64,000 bases of DNA, taken from contig NZ_UUOC01000004.1 of assembly GCF_900590755.1 (NCBI RefSeq), positions 372,001 to 436,000 on the forward strand. Direction: 5' to 3'. The DNA comes from Pseudomonas viridiflava (GTDB lineage Bacteria > Pseudomonadota > Gammaproteobacteria > Pseudomonadales > Pseudomonadaceae). This document shows positions 28,512-36,657 of this stretch, piece after piece. Position 1 is the stretch's first letter, and the number at the start of each line of letters is the position of its first letter. Both the position numbers and the translations under genes were made by a program. The notes below the pieces were generated by a model. It was not told the DNA's origin. It was given only the letters and a program-made list of their open reading frames with translations, and did not search any database.

Positions 28512-30209
28512 TTAATCCTTGGTCACGCGGTTGACTTCTTCAAGGCTGGTAATGCCTTGCATGGCTTTGATCAGCCCGGAGGTGCGTAAATCGTTAAATC
28601 CGTCTTTGCGCATCTGAATGGAAATATCCAGCGAGTTGCCTTCTTCCATAATGATGCGCTCCAGTGCTGGAGTTTTCTTGACCACTTCGTAAATACCCAC
28701 CCTGCCCTTATAGCCGCCGTTGCACAGGTTGCAGCCAACGGCCGTATAAATCTTGAAGGTGCCGATCTTGTCCTCAGGGAACCCTTCCTTGATGAGGGTC
28801 TCTCGTGGGATGTCTGCCTCCTTCTTGCAATGCGGGCATAACTTGCGCGCGAGGCGCTGGGCAATGATCAGGTTAATGGCGGTGGCGATATTGAATGCCG
28901 CCACGCCCATATGGTGTAAACGGGTCAGAGTTTCTGCGGCGCTGTTGGTGTGCAACGTAGATAACACCATGTGCCCAGTTTGCGATGCCTTGATGGCGAT
29001 CTCAGCAGTTTCCAAGTCACGGATCTCGCCGACCATAATTACGTCGGGATCTTGACGCAGAAAAGCTCTCAGGGCTTGAGAGAAGTCCATTCCTTGACGT
29101 GGGTTCACGTTGACTTGGTTGATCCCCTCTAAGTTTATCTCTACCGGATCCTCGGCTGTGGAGATATTGATGTCCACGGTGTTGAGGATATTAAGACCGG
29201 TATAAAGCGATACGGTTTTACCCGATCCAGTAGGACCAGTGACCAGGATCATGCCCTGTGGCTGTTTCAGTGCGTCTAGATACAGCTGCTTCTGTTCTGG
29301 TTCATAACCCAAAGCATCAATGCCCATTTGCGCGCTGGTAGGGTCGAGAATTCGCATAACGATCTTCTCGCCCCACAAGGTTGGCAGGGTGTTCATCCGG
29401 AAGTCGATGGCTTTGGTTTTCGAAACCCGTAACTTAACGCGGCCATCTTGAGGTTTGCGACGCTCGGAAATATCCAGCCCGGCCATAACTTTCAGGCGCG
29501 CAGCGATGCGGTTGGCGAGATTGATCGGCGGTTTGGCAACTTCATGCAAGATTCCATCGGTACGCAGCCGGACCCGGAACGACTTCTCGTAGGGTTCGAA
29601 ATGCAGGTCTGAGGAGCCCAAGCGGATGGCATCCAGCAGCATTTTATTGACGAAACGCACTACCGGGGCATCGTCGGCGTCATCTTGACCTGCAATGGAT
29701 GTTTCTTTGACGTCATCAGCGGCTTGGCTTTCCATGTCGAGATCGACATCGGCAATGGAATTCAAGGAACTGTGGCTGTCGAAAAGCCTCTCGATGGCCT
29801 CCGTCAGCTTGTCGTCTTCAACCAGAATGGCTTCAACATTAAGGCCGGTGCTGAATTGGATATCAGTTACCGCCTGATGGCTGGTCGGGTCGGAAATGCC
29901 TATATAGAGCTTGTTGCCGCGCCGCCACAGGGGCAGGGCGTGGTGTTGGCGAATGAGTTTTTCGCTGACCAGTTCTTTGGGCTGGCCTTCCTTGTCCACA
30001 GCGTTGAGGTCCAGGAAGGGTACGCCGAACTGATCCGAGGCCATCTCCGCCAGAGTCAGCGCCTTCATCAGGCGGTTCTGAACCAGATAGCTGATCAGTG
30101 AAACCTTGTCGCGTCGCGCTTGCTGATAAGCCTGCTGCGCCACTTTTTCATCAAGAAGTTCGGCGACGACCAATTGTTTGGCCAGACCGGTCAGGACAAC
30201 ATCACTCAT
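28512..30209 (-). CDS. pilB: PilB, pilus extension ATPase
   Basis: The 565-aa protein has an N-terminal GspE-N (MshEN-like) domain and a secretion ATPase core with Walker A GPTGSGKT at 325-332, Asp box, Walker B (DVIMVGEIRDLETAEIA) and a tetracysteine zinc motif (LCPHC ... CNLCNGG). It powers pilus extension. First gene of the pilBCD-coaE-yacG operon, divergent from pilA. Confidence 0.96.
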   Translation of the reverse strand: MSDVVLTGLAKQLVVAELLDEKVAQQAYQQARRDKVSLISYLVQNRLMKALTLAEMASDQFGVPFLDLNAVDKEGQPKELVSEKLIRQHHALPLWRRGNKLYIGISDPTSHQAVTDIQFSTGLNVEAILVEDDKLTEAIERLFDSHSSLNSIADVDLDMESQAADDVKETSIAGQDDADDAPVVRFVNKMLLDAIRLGSSDLHFEPYEKSFRVRLRTDGILHEVAKPPINLANRIAARLKVMAGLDISERRKPQDGRVKLRVSKTKAIDFRMNTLPTLWGEKIVMRILDPTSAQMGIDALGYEPEQKQLYLDALKQPQGMILVTGPTGSGKTVSLYTGLNILNTVDINISTAEDPVEINLEGINQVNVNPRQGMDFSQALRAFLRQDPDVIMVGEIRDLETAEIAIKASQTGHMVLSTLHTNSAAETLTRLHHMGVAAFNIATAINLIIAQRLARKLCPHCKKEADIPRETLIKEGFPEDKIGTFKIYTAVGCNLCNGGYKGRVGIYEVVKKTPALERIIMEEGNSLDISIQMRKDGFNDLRTSGLIKAMQGITSLEEVNRVTKD

Positions 30210-30371
30210 AACACCACCAAACCCATACTGTGTGTGGTTTATAGCTTAGTCAGACGACGCTGCCAATGACGCAGCGCAAGGTGACGAAAATTGTCAGTTT
30301 GTGCGGCTATTGGTGGCCGGATTAAGGGGGGGAACAGAGGGATTAGCAACAAAGCATGATGGAAATCGGAT

Positions 30372-30387
30372 TGGCACGACCTATGCT
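30372..30387 (+). promoter_or_regulatory. Sigma-54 promoter of pilA
   Basis: TGGCAC-GACCT-ATGCT matches the -24/-12 consensus TGGCAC-N5-TTGCW with the GG and GC dinucleotides at the right distance, 45 bases upstream of the pilA start codon. A TTGTCAGTTTGTGC stretch near 30291 is a candidate PilR site (PilR sites contain TGTC). Confidence 0.8.
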
Positions 30388-30432
30388 ATGTCATGTTCAG
30401 ATAGCACCTTATTGACACACCGGAGCAGTCCT

Positions 30433-30882
30433 ATGAAAGCAGTACAACAAGGTTTTACGTTGATCGAGTTGATGATCGTTGTTGCGATCGTCGGTATTTT
30501 GGCTGCTGTGGCCATTCCGCAATATAGTGATTACACCTCTCGAGCGCGGGCTTCTGCGACCGTGAACGACATTGCGTCCTATAAGAACGCTATCAGTTTG
30601 TGTGCTATGGAAACAGGTGCCTTGGCGGCATGCGGCCCAGGGAGTAACGGAGTGCCAGCTTTGGCTGCCACCCCTAACACAGTCGGTCTGGGTATTACCG
30701 CAGGTGGTGTGATCTCGGGGACAAGTTTAGCAACAACGGCTGCTGGCGTCGGCCTCACGTTCACCCTTACTCCTACTTTCGCAGGCGGTAACGCGAACAT
30801 GACATGGGCGATGACTACTGGCGCGGGTACTATCTGTGACGCCAACCGAGGCTTGAAACCTGGCCAAGGCGGCTGCCCATAA
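30433..30882 (+). CDS. pilA: PilA, major type IV pilin
   Basis: The 149-aa prepilin has a 7-residue leader (MKAVQQG|F) with mature Glu5, the conserved hydrophobic N-helix, and a C-terminal disulfide loop bounded by cysteines in [19 protein letters not shown] lies 7 bases before ATG. The head domain is rich in Gly, Ala and Thr. Its neighbours pilB and tRNA-Thr are the standard pilin locus of Pseudomonas. No pilin-modifying or accessory gene lies between pilA and the tRNA. Confidence 0.96.
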   Translation: MKAVQQGFTLIELMIVVAIVGILAAVAIPQYSDYTSRARASATVNDIASYKNAISLCAMETGALAACGPGSNGVPALAATPNTVGLGITAGGVISGTSLATTAAGVGLTFTLTPTFAGGNANMTWAMTTGAGTICDANRGLKPGQGGCP

Positions 30883-30901
30883 TTGCTTGATTCAGTGCGC
30901 T

Positions 30902-30934
30902 CAGACGCTGCTTATTTTATTAATGCAGCGTCTG
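30902..30934 (+). terminator. Hairpin after pilA (possible terminator)
   Basis: A perfect 10-bp stem CAGACGCTGC/GCAGCGTCTG around an AT-rich 13-base loop, 20 bases after the pilA stop. It has no T tract, so it may stabilise the pilin mRNA rather than end it. Confidence 0.5.
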
Positions 30935-31006
30935 TACTGTGGAACAAACGTTTTAGCGAGCTTTTGGCGTCCGTAGCTAGAGTTTGGCTAGTATTGTCAA
31001 TTGATC

Positions 31007-31080
31007 GCCGAAATAGCTCAGCCCGGTAGAGCAGCGCACTCGTAACGCGAAGGTCGCAGGTTCGATTCCTGTTTTCGGCA
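31007..31080 (+). tRNA. tRNA-Thr(CGT), atypical
   Basis: Acceptor stem GCCGAAA/TTTCGGC is perfect, the D and T arms are normal, and the anticodon CGT sits in loop CTCGTAA. Two oddities: the anticodon stem GCGCA/CGCGA has mismatches at both ends (G-A and A-C), and the bases after discriminator A are CCG, so the 3' CCA is not fully encoded, unlike the four other tRNAs here. tRNA-Thr beside pilA is the usual Pseudomonas arrangement. Confidence 0.85.
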
Positions 31081-31090
31081 CCGCAGACCC

Positions 31091-31122
31091 AAAAAGCCCG
31101 ATCCATCCGGATCGGGCTTTTT
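31091..31122. terminator. Bidirectional Rho-independent terminator after tRNA-Thr
   Basis: AAAAAGCCCGATCC pairs with GGATCGGGCTTTTT around loop ATCC. It ends the tRNA-Thr transcript and, on the other strand, the gene fragment at 31149. Confidence 0.9.
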
Positions 31123-31148
31123 CGTTTCCGCTTTTTAAACAAAGGCGG

Positions 31149-31300
31149 TCAGGCCTTGACCTCAAACAAACCAAACTTCCTGCCATTCACACACCGCACT
31201 TTGGGGCCGTCTATATAGGCCATGTCGTGGCCGTCGTGATCGACCAGGCGTTGGGGCGGGGAGAGGACGAGGATGCCGATGTCGCCGCTCCAGTCCCGGC
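31149..31300 (-). pseudogene. 3' fragment of the 90-aa gene at 32397 (truncated copy)
   Basis: The last 50 or so codons (RDWSGDIGILVLSPPQRL ... GRKFGLFEVKA) of the intact gene at 32397-32669 are repeated here, with one amino-acid change visible (CVDG to CVNG). Upstream of 31300 the similarity stops abruptly and the frame continues into unrelated sequence. It has no proper start and is a broken duplicate. Confidence 0.85.
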
Positions 31301-31326
31301 TGCTCCGGAACCCTGAAATCAAACGC

Positions 31327-31461
31327 ATGTGCTCAGTGGCACTGAAAGAGGTAACTAAACCTTTCACCTTCAATTTGAGGAAAGAAACGAAGCTATGCTC
31401 CAAGTGCCTGGATGAGGCGCTACCGGTTTTGACCAAGGGTTGCGTGAATGACGCCTGCTGA
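31327..31461 (+). CDS. Doubtful small ORF upstream of the zeta toxin (44 aa)
   Basis: An open frame overlapping the zeta-toxin start by 14 bases encodes MCSVALKEVTKPFTFNLRK and ends CVNDAC; it has four cysteines. The frame extends back to ATG 31273 inside the repeat, so it may be the tail of a longer gene cut off at the repeat border. Position before a zeta toxin is where epsilon-type antitoxins lie, but the sequence does not resemble one. No clear ribosome site. Confidence 0.3.
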   Translation: MCSVALKEVTKPFTFNLRKETKLCSKCLDEALPVLTKGCVNDAC

Positions 31462-32173
31462 ACAAAGAATCTGTGACGAAGCTATTTCCTTTGCCCGCAC
31501 CAATAAAAAAATCATTGCCCGACGTCATACGGACAAAACGCAATATCCACCGGAAGACGAGCCTGTCTCCGTATTTATGGCGGGGTCGCCTGGGGCAGGG
31601 AAAACCGAAGTTTCAGTGGCGTTGCTCAACCTGTTTGCCGACACGGCTATCTTGCGGATTGATCTTGATGATCTGCGCAGCGAGTTCGAAGCTTATAAAG
31701 GTGGGAATGCTTGGCTTTTCCAAGGCGGAGTTTCTATTTTGGTCGAAAAAATTCTGGATTTTGCCCTGGATCAGAGGCAGTCGTTTCTTCTCGACGGTAC
31801 TTTTTCCAACCTCGATATTGCGAGACGGAACGTGGACCGGTCGTTAAGGAAAGGTCGGTTCGTGCAGATACTTTATGTGTACCAGAACCCGTTGCTCGCC
31901 TGGGAATTCGTGAAGGCGCGCGAAGAAACTGAGGGGCGACGGATCAGGCCTGAACACTTCGTCGAGCAGTATTTTGCGGCGCGTGACGTAGTGAATGCTC
32001 TTAAGCTAGAGTACGGCTCGAACGTCCATGTGGATGTGCTACTCAAACACATCGACAATTCTGGGCGGCTTTACAAGGCGGGAGTCGATAAGATCGATTA
32101 CCACATTCCCGAGCGCCACACACGAGCTAGTCTGGCTGCTCAGTTTGGGATACCACCGGAGACGCATCAATGA
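31448..32173 (+). CDS. Zeta-toxin family kinase
   Basis: The 241-aa protein has Walker A AGSPGAGKTE (residues 45-54, K52), the zeta-family acidic motif RIDLDDLRSEF (D72), LDGTFSN (D116) and a basic region REETEGRRIRPEHF (about 158-171) that fits the phosphate-binding arginines. Family knowledge: zeta toxins phosphorylate UDP-N-acetylglucosamine and block peptidoglycan synthesis, normally held in check by an antitoxin. Codon use is more A/T-rich than in the neighbouring core genes, suggesting transfer. Its stop overlaps the next start by 4 bases. The module lies between two 211-bp repeats. Confidence 0.85.
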   Translation: MTPAEQRICDEAISFARTNKKIIARRHTDKTQYPPEDEPVSVFMAGSPGAGKTEVSVALLNLFADTAILRIDLDDLRSEFEAYKGGNAWLFQGGVSILVEKILDFALDQRQSFLLDGTFSNLDIARRNVDRSLRKGRFVQILYVYQNPLLAWEFVKAREETEGRRIRPEHFVEQYFAARDVVNALKLEYGSNVHVDVLLKHIDNSGRLYKAGVDKIDYHIPERHTRASLAAQFGIPPETHQ

Positions 32174-32328
32174 CTTCGACGAAATCGGACTCTTCAAAAA
32201 CTTCATTTGCGGATTTTATTCGTCACGCGAAATCCGATCAAAAAAAGCGTATTTACAGCGAAGTGCTGACTGAGGCGACCAAGCAGCAGGCGCGTGTAAT
32301 GCTTGAGGCGCAAGCCCGGCGAGGCTGA
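32170..32328 (+). CDS. 52-aa protein coupled to the zeta toxin, candidate antitoxin or modulator
   Basis: ATG 32170 overlaps the zeta stop (ATGA) and the frame ends at TGA 32326-32328. The product starts MTSTKSDSSKTSFADFI and continues as a highly charged, probably helical segment (AKSDQKKRIYSEVLTEATK, QQARVMLEAQARRG). No domain is recognised. Tight coupling, small size and charge suit an antitoxin, though the known epsilon antitoxins lie upstream of zeta. It ends 9 bases before the second repeat copy. Confidence 0.65.
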   Translation: MTSTKSDSSKTSFADFIRHAKSDQKKRIYSEVLTEATKQQARVMLEAQARRG

Positions 32329-32337
32329 GCATTTTCA

Positions 32338-32548
32338 CAAAAAGCCCGATCCATCCGGATCGGGCTTTTTCGTTTCCGCTTTTTAAACAAAAGCGGTCAG
32401 GCCTTGACCTCAAACAAACCAAATTTCCTGCCATCCACACACCGCACTTTGGGGCCGTCTATATAGGCCATGTCGTGGCCGTCGTGGTCGACCAGGCGTT
32501 GGGGCGGGGAGAGGACGAGGATGCCGATGTCGCCGCTCCAGTCCCGGC
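32338..32548. repeat. Long direct repeat, copy 2 (211 bp)
   Basis: Right border of the zeta module and partner of 31090-31300. It contains a second copy of the terminator (32339-32370) and continues without break into the intact 90-aa gene, so this copy is the original one for the gene. Confidence 0.95.
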
Positions 32549-32669
32549 GTGGGTCGTGTTCGAGGTAGGCGTAAACCCTGCGGTTCTGGATGCGCCATAC
32601 CGGATGGCGCTGGTCGGCGGCTCTTACGTCATAGGTTGCGCAAGGGTCGAAATTGAACTGAGCAGTCAT
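32397..32669 (-). CDS. Conserved hypothetical protein, 90 aa
   Basis: A soluble 90-aa protein, MTAQFNFDPCATYDVRAAD at the N-terminus and LVDHDGHDMAYIDGPKVRC near the C-terminus. I do not recognise a domain. AAGGA lies 9 bases upstream of ATG 32669. It ends 27 bases from the terminator. Its 3' half is duplicated at 31149-31300. It may be a normal resident of the pilA-nadC interval. Confidence 0.7.
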   Translation of the reverse strand: MTAQFNFDPCATYDVRAADQRHPVWRIQNRRVYAYLEHDPRRDWSGDIGILVLSPPQRLVDHDGHDMAYIDGPKVRCVDGRKFGLFEVKA

Positions 32670-32797
32670 AGGCGTGTTTCCTTCTCAGCCCATGCCGACT
32701 GCTCAACGATTCAGGCCGATGCGTAGTTGTTGTTAAATGCTGTGTTCAGGTTAGTACAAAATTGTTCAGGGCAAGCGCTCTGCACAGGGAATCATCA

Positions 32798-32904
32798 AGT
32801 GGGACCGGGCGGGCGGCGCTCCGCTTTAGCCGGGAAGAGGTCAGTACATCCGAAACATCATCTGTGGCTGAAATACTGTCTTCCCGGCTAAAGCCGGTCC
32901 CACT
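32798..32904. repeat. REP inverted pair with a 15-base insertion in one arm
   Basis: The left arm reads GTGGGACCG, then 15 extra bases (GGCGGGCGGCGCTCC), then GCTTTAGCCGGGAAG; the right arm is canonical. It lies just downstream of nadC and upstream of the 90-aa gene. Confidence 0.85.
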
Positions 32905-32939
32905 AGATCGCGTCCGCCGGACGTCAACGATCCACGACT

Positions 32940-33788
32940 TCAGAGACTCAACCGCATCGATAAATCCACCGCCTTCACATCCTTGGTCAGCGCGCCGATG
33001 GAGATGTAATCCACACCCGTTTCAGCAATCACCCGCAGGGTCTCGTCGTTGATGCCGCCGCTGGCTTCCAGTTTGGCGCGGCCGGCGTTCAGGCGGACCG
33101 CTTCGCGCATGTCATCGAGGCTCAGTTCGTCGAGCATCACGATGTCGGCTCCTGCATCCAGCGCCTGGCGCAGTTCGTCCAGGCTTTCCACTTCGATCTC
33201 CACCGGTTTGCCGGGCGCGATTTTGTGGGCGGCGGTGATCGCTTCGGCAATACCACCGCAGGCCGCGATGTGGTTTTCCTTGATCAGGAAGGCGTCGAAC
33301 AAACCGATGCGATGGTTATGGCAGCCACCACAGGTCACCGCATATTTCTGTGCCATGCGCAGGCCTGGCAGGGTTTTGCGGGTGTCGAGCAGTTTGACCT
33401 GGGTGTCGCTGACCATATCCGCGTAATGCTGTGCCTTGGTGGCAACGCCGGACAGCATCTGCAGAAAATTCAGCGCGCTACGTTCACCTGTCAGCAGCGA
33501 GCGGGCCGGACCTTCAAGATGAAACAACGCCTGGTTGGGCTGTACACGATCACCGTCCACCACCTGCCAATGCACTGCCACCCGCGGGTCCAACTGGCGA
33601 AACACCGCATCGACCCAGGCTGTGCCCGCGATAACTGCCGCATCCCGGGAGATGATCGTGGCTTTGGCCAGGCGTTCGGCGGGAATCAATTGTGCGGTGA
33701 TGTCGCCGCTGCCCACATCCTCCAGCAACGCACGGCGCACGTTGGCTTCGATCTCGGCGGTCAGGGTGGCGAGTTGTAAATTCGGCAT
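32940..33788 (-). CDS. nadC: NadC, nicotinate-nucleotide pyrophosphorylase (carboxylating)
   Basis: The 282-aa enzyme converts quinolinate and PRPP to nicotinate mononucleotide. Conserved segments include [36 protein letters not shown] and the C-terminal phosphate-binding SGGINDETL / [17 protein letters not shown]. Start ATG 33788 has GGAG at 7 bases; a slightly longer frame (MESAM) is less likely. nadC beside pilA is conserved in Pseudomonas. Confidence 0.96.
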   Translation of the reverse strand: MPNLQLATLTAEIEANVRRALLEDVGSGDITAQLIPAERLAKATIISRDAAVIAGTAWVDAVFRQLDPRVAVHWQVVDGDRVQPNQALFHLEGPARSLLTGERSALNFLQMLSGVATKAQHYADMVSDTQVKLLDTRKTLPGLRMAQKYAVTCGGCHNHRIGLFDAFLIKENHIAACGGIAEAITAAHKIAPGKPVEIEVESLDELRQALDAGADIVMLDELSLDDMREAVRLNAGRAKLEASGGINDETLRVIAETGVDYISIGALTKDVKAVDLSMRLSL

Positions 33789-34116
33789 AGCGGACTCCAA
33801 TTTCAGATGGCCGGAGTATAAGGCAGGCGACTGCCGGGGCCACAGCTAACCGCCCTATAACAGGCGCGCCAGCTGTGTATCGCAACGACAGCTGGTCGGT
33901 TTTTCAAATCGGTTTGCGATGGATCGCGTTTTTCGCTGTCTATCGCTGCACACGTTAATCCGTCTGAACCGGTTCAAGTGCTGACTGCAGACTTCGCTGG
34001 CTAATCGGATATCGTTTGCAACATAATGCGCCTTGTAATTGGCGTCATACATTTGACGTAGTGCGAAGTGCCCGGTTTGTGAAGAGGTCGAGAGATGTTC
34101 GCTGGCAGGTGGCTTG
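33789..34116. other. Non-coding gap between divergent nadC and DUF1631 gene
   Basis: 328 bases with divergent promoters expected. I see no REP element, RNA gene or convincing small ORF. AT-rich patches near 33890-33910 and 34015-34055 are the likely promoter zones. Confidence 0.5.
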
Positions 34117-36381
34117 ATGCAGAACGACGATAAAGTGGTGCCGTTGAACAAGGCAAACGCTGACCAGGCGCTGAATTCGCCCTTGGCGCGGCTGCCTGTC
34201 GTCTTGCTTCAGGTCCGTGACAAAGCCGCGCAGCAACTCAAGGACGCGCTTCAGGAGTTGTTCGATAACGCCGACGACACGCTGTTTGAAATGGCCGATC
34301 GGGCGCACAACAACACCGAGCAGAACAGTTTTTTTGAAGCCATGCGCGACTTGCGCCTCAAGCGCAAAAGCATAGAGCGGGCTTTTCTCGACAAATTCTA
34401 CGAAGCCTTCCTGCGCATCGGCCAATATCAGATTACCGAGCCGTCGATCCCCACTCCGGTGTCTTTCGACAAGCTGGCGCTGGTGCACAACGACGATCTT
34501 GAAAAAACCGTCGCAGTGGATGCCATGGTCTCCAAGGTGCTGAGCCGCGATGGCGTCGCCCTGGACCAACTGACCACCCGTTTGAACCACCTGATTACCC
34601 AATCCTTGACCGTCGAATCCAACCCTATGGGGCCGGCGATGCTGTGCGATTTTTTCCTGCAGGCCAAGAGAAGTCTGGGGGTGGAGATCAAGGTCAAGTT
34701 GATCATCCTCAAGCTGTTCGAAAAATACGTGCTGGCTGACGCCGATCAACTGTATGACGAAGCCAATCAGCTGCTGATTGCCACCGGCGTCCTGCCTGAG
34801 CTCAAAGCACTACCCACGCGACGCTCCACGGACCGTGCAGCCCGACCGCCCCGCGAGCGCGCCAGTGAGGAGTTTTCCGAACCGGCACTGGCCCAGGCGG
34901 CAGAAAAACTCGACCACAGCGTGCAGGAAGTATTTTCGGCCCTGCAGGAATTGCTGCTGCAGGTGCGAGGCAATCTGGTCTCGCGGCATGATCCCAGCGC
35001 CGAGGCCCGGCCGATCTCCAGTCAGGATTTGCTGCGCTTGCTGTCCCATATGCAGCAATACGTGCCGCCTGCGGATGCGCCGGAAGACTTCGACATGCGC
35101 AACCAGCTGGAGCAGCTGCTTTCGCGGGTCAGCATGAAAAGCGGCAAGTTCCGGGTGGTCGGAGTGGTCGATGAAGACGTCATCAACCTGATCGCGATGC
35201 TCTTTGAGTTCATTCTCGACGACCGCAACCTGCCACCCTCGCTACGTGCATTGATTGGCCGTCTGCAAATCCCGATGCTCAAGGTTGCGGTCATCGACAA
35301 AAGTTTTTTCAGCCGTGGCAGCCACCCGGCGCGTCGTCTGTTGAACGAGATAGCGTCTGCCGCGTTGGGTTGGGGCGGGCGCGATGATTATCAGCGGGAC
35401 TCGCTGTACGTGCGCGTCGAGCAGATTGTGCAGCGGTTGCTGAATGATTTTGTCGATGATCCGGCGATATTTTCCGAGTTGCTGGTGGATTTCCTGGCAT
35501 TTACCGCCGATGAGCGCCGCCGAAGCGAACTGCTTGAGCAGCGCACCCGCGACGCCGAGGAAGGCCGAGCCCGCGCCGAGCTGGCGCGCCAGCGGGTGCA
35601 GCAGGAATTGAATCAACGCCTGCTGGGTAAGGTCCTGCCGGAAGTCGTCGTCCGCTTGCTTCAGGAAGCCTGGAGCAAAGTGTTGTTGCTGACTTGCCTC
35701 AAGCATGGCGATGAATCCACAGAATGGCAGGCCGGGTTGGTCGCCATGGATGATCTGATCTGGAGCGTCGAGCCCCACGAAGAAGTCGAGGCTCGCCAGC
35801 GTCTTCTGAACCTGGTGCCAGGCTTGCTCAAAGCGTTGCGCGAAGGCTTGACCAGCGCCGCATTCGATCCGTTTGCCACCAGCGAATTTTTCAGTCAGCT
35901 GGAGGCTTTGCATGTGCAGGCCTTCCAGCATTTCTCGCGCCTTCAGGAGGCGCATGACAGCACCGATGGCAGCGAATCAGCCTTGCATGAAAGCGAAGCG
36001 CTCCAAGGCCCGGTGATGATCGAAGTGGTTGAGGAAATCGTCCTGATTGCACCGGGCGAACAGCTGCTCAACGAGCCTGTGCTGCGCTTGCCTGATGATG
36101 ACGCTGGGCTGGCTCAGGTCGACAAGTTGCGCCTGGGTGGCTGGGTCGAGATTCAGGAAGATGAAGAGCACAGGCTGCGCTGCAAGCTGGCCGCTATTGT
36201 CGAGCCGAGTGGTCGCTATGTGTTCGTCAATCGCACCGGCATGAAGGTCCTGGAGAAAACCCGCATGGGCCTGGCCGTGGAATTTCGTCGCGGCACCATA
36301 CGCTTGCTGGACGATGCGCTGCTGTTTGATCGGGCGCTGGAGTCGGTGCTGGGGAATTTGCGGAAGCTCAAGGGCGCTTGA
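34117..36381 (+). CDS. DUF1631-family protein
   Basis: The 754-aa cytoplasmic protein is largely helical (many Leu/Ala/Glu/Arg heptads, for example RRSELLEQRTRDAEEGRARAELARQ) and matches DUF1631, the family encoded between nadC and ampD in Pseudomonas. Some members are annotated as thymidine phosphorylase without basis. A C-terminal small beta domain (about 690-750, LRLGGWVEIQEDEEHRLRCKLA) resembles PilZ-type folds. The start is ATG 34117; TTG 34114 is in frame just before. Function unknown. Confidence 0.8.
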   Translation: MQNDDKVVPLNKANADQALNSPLARLPVVLLQVRDKAAQQLKDALQELFDNADDTLFEMADRAHNNTEQNSFFEAMRDLRLKRKSIERAFLDKFYEAFLRIGQYQITEPSIPTPVSFDKLALVHNDDLEKTVAVDAMVSKVLSRDGVALDQLTTRLNHLITQSLTVESNPMGPAMLCDFFLQAKRSLGVEIKVKLIILKLFEKYVLADADQLYDEANQLLIATGVLPELKALPTRRSTDRAARPPRERASEEFSEPALAQAAEKLDHSVQEVFSALQELLLQVRGNLVSRHDPSAEARPISSQDLLRLLSHMQQYVPPADAPEDFDMRNQLEQLLSRVSMKSGKFRVVGVVDEDVINLIAMLFEFILDDRNLPPSLRALIGRLQIPMLKVAVIDKSFFSRGSHPARRLLNEIASAALGWGGRDDYQRDSLYVRVEQIVQRLLNDFVDDPAIFSELLVDFLAFTADERRRSELLEQRTRDAEEGRARAELARQRVQQELNQRLLGKVLPEVVVRLLQEAWSKVLLLTCLKHGDESTEWQAGLVAMDDLIWSVEPHEEVEARQRLLNLVPGLLKALREGLTSAAFDPFATSEFFSQLEALHVQAFQHFSRLQEAHDSTDGSESALHESEALQGPVMIEVVEEIVLIAPGEQLLNEPVLRLPDDDAGLAQVDKLRLGGWVEIQEDEEHRLRCKLAAIVEPSGRYVFVNRTGMKVLEKTRMGLAVEFRRGTIRLLDDALLFDRALESVLGNLRKLKGA

Positions 36382-36416
36382 TCCGGGCAGAGCAAAAGAC
36401 CTGGATGGGCGCGACC

Positions 36417-36508
36417 CTGTGGGACCGGCTTTAGCCGGGAAAGCGGTCTCTCAGACAATCATCGACGGTGATTGCATCGGCCTCTTCCCGGCTAAAGCCG
36501 GTCCCACT
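36417..36508. repeat. REP inverted pair, family GTGGGACCGGCTTTAGCCGGGAAG
   Basis: Two canonical arms in the 276-base gap between the DUF1631 gene and ampD. Confidence 0.9.
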
Positions 36509-36657
36509 GGGTTGCGGCGCCTCAGGGCTTGCAGGCAGGCCTGAAATATTTCCCTGATCCTGACACCTCCTACAAAACCCATCGCCGATTTACTCCCCCC
36601 TATCTCCTCCATCGCGGGCATACTTGCCCCTATCGAATTTCCTTACAAGGAACCTTC

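Larger units (their letters stand above)
31090..31300. repeat. Long direct repeat, copy 1 (211 bp)
   Basis: Matches 32338-32548 with only 4 differences in 211 bases, offset 1248 bases. It holds a terminator and the 3' end of a 90-aa gene. It forms the left border of the zeta-toxin module. Confidence 0.95.
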
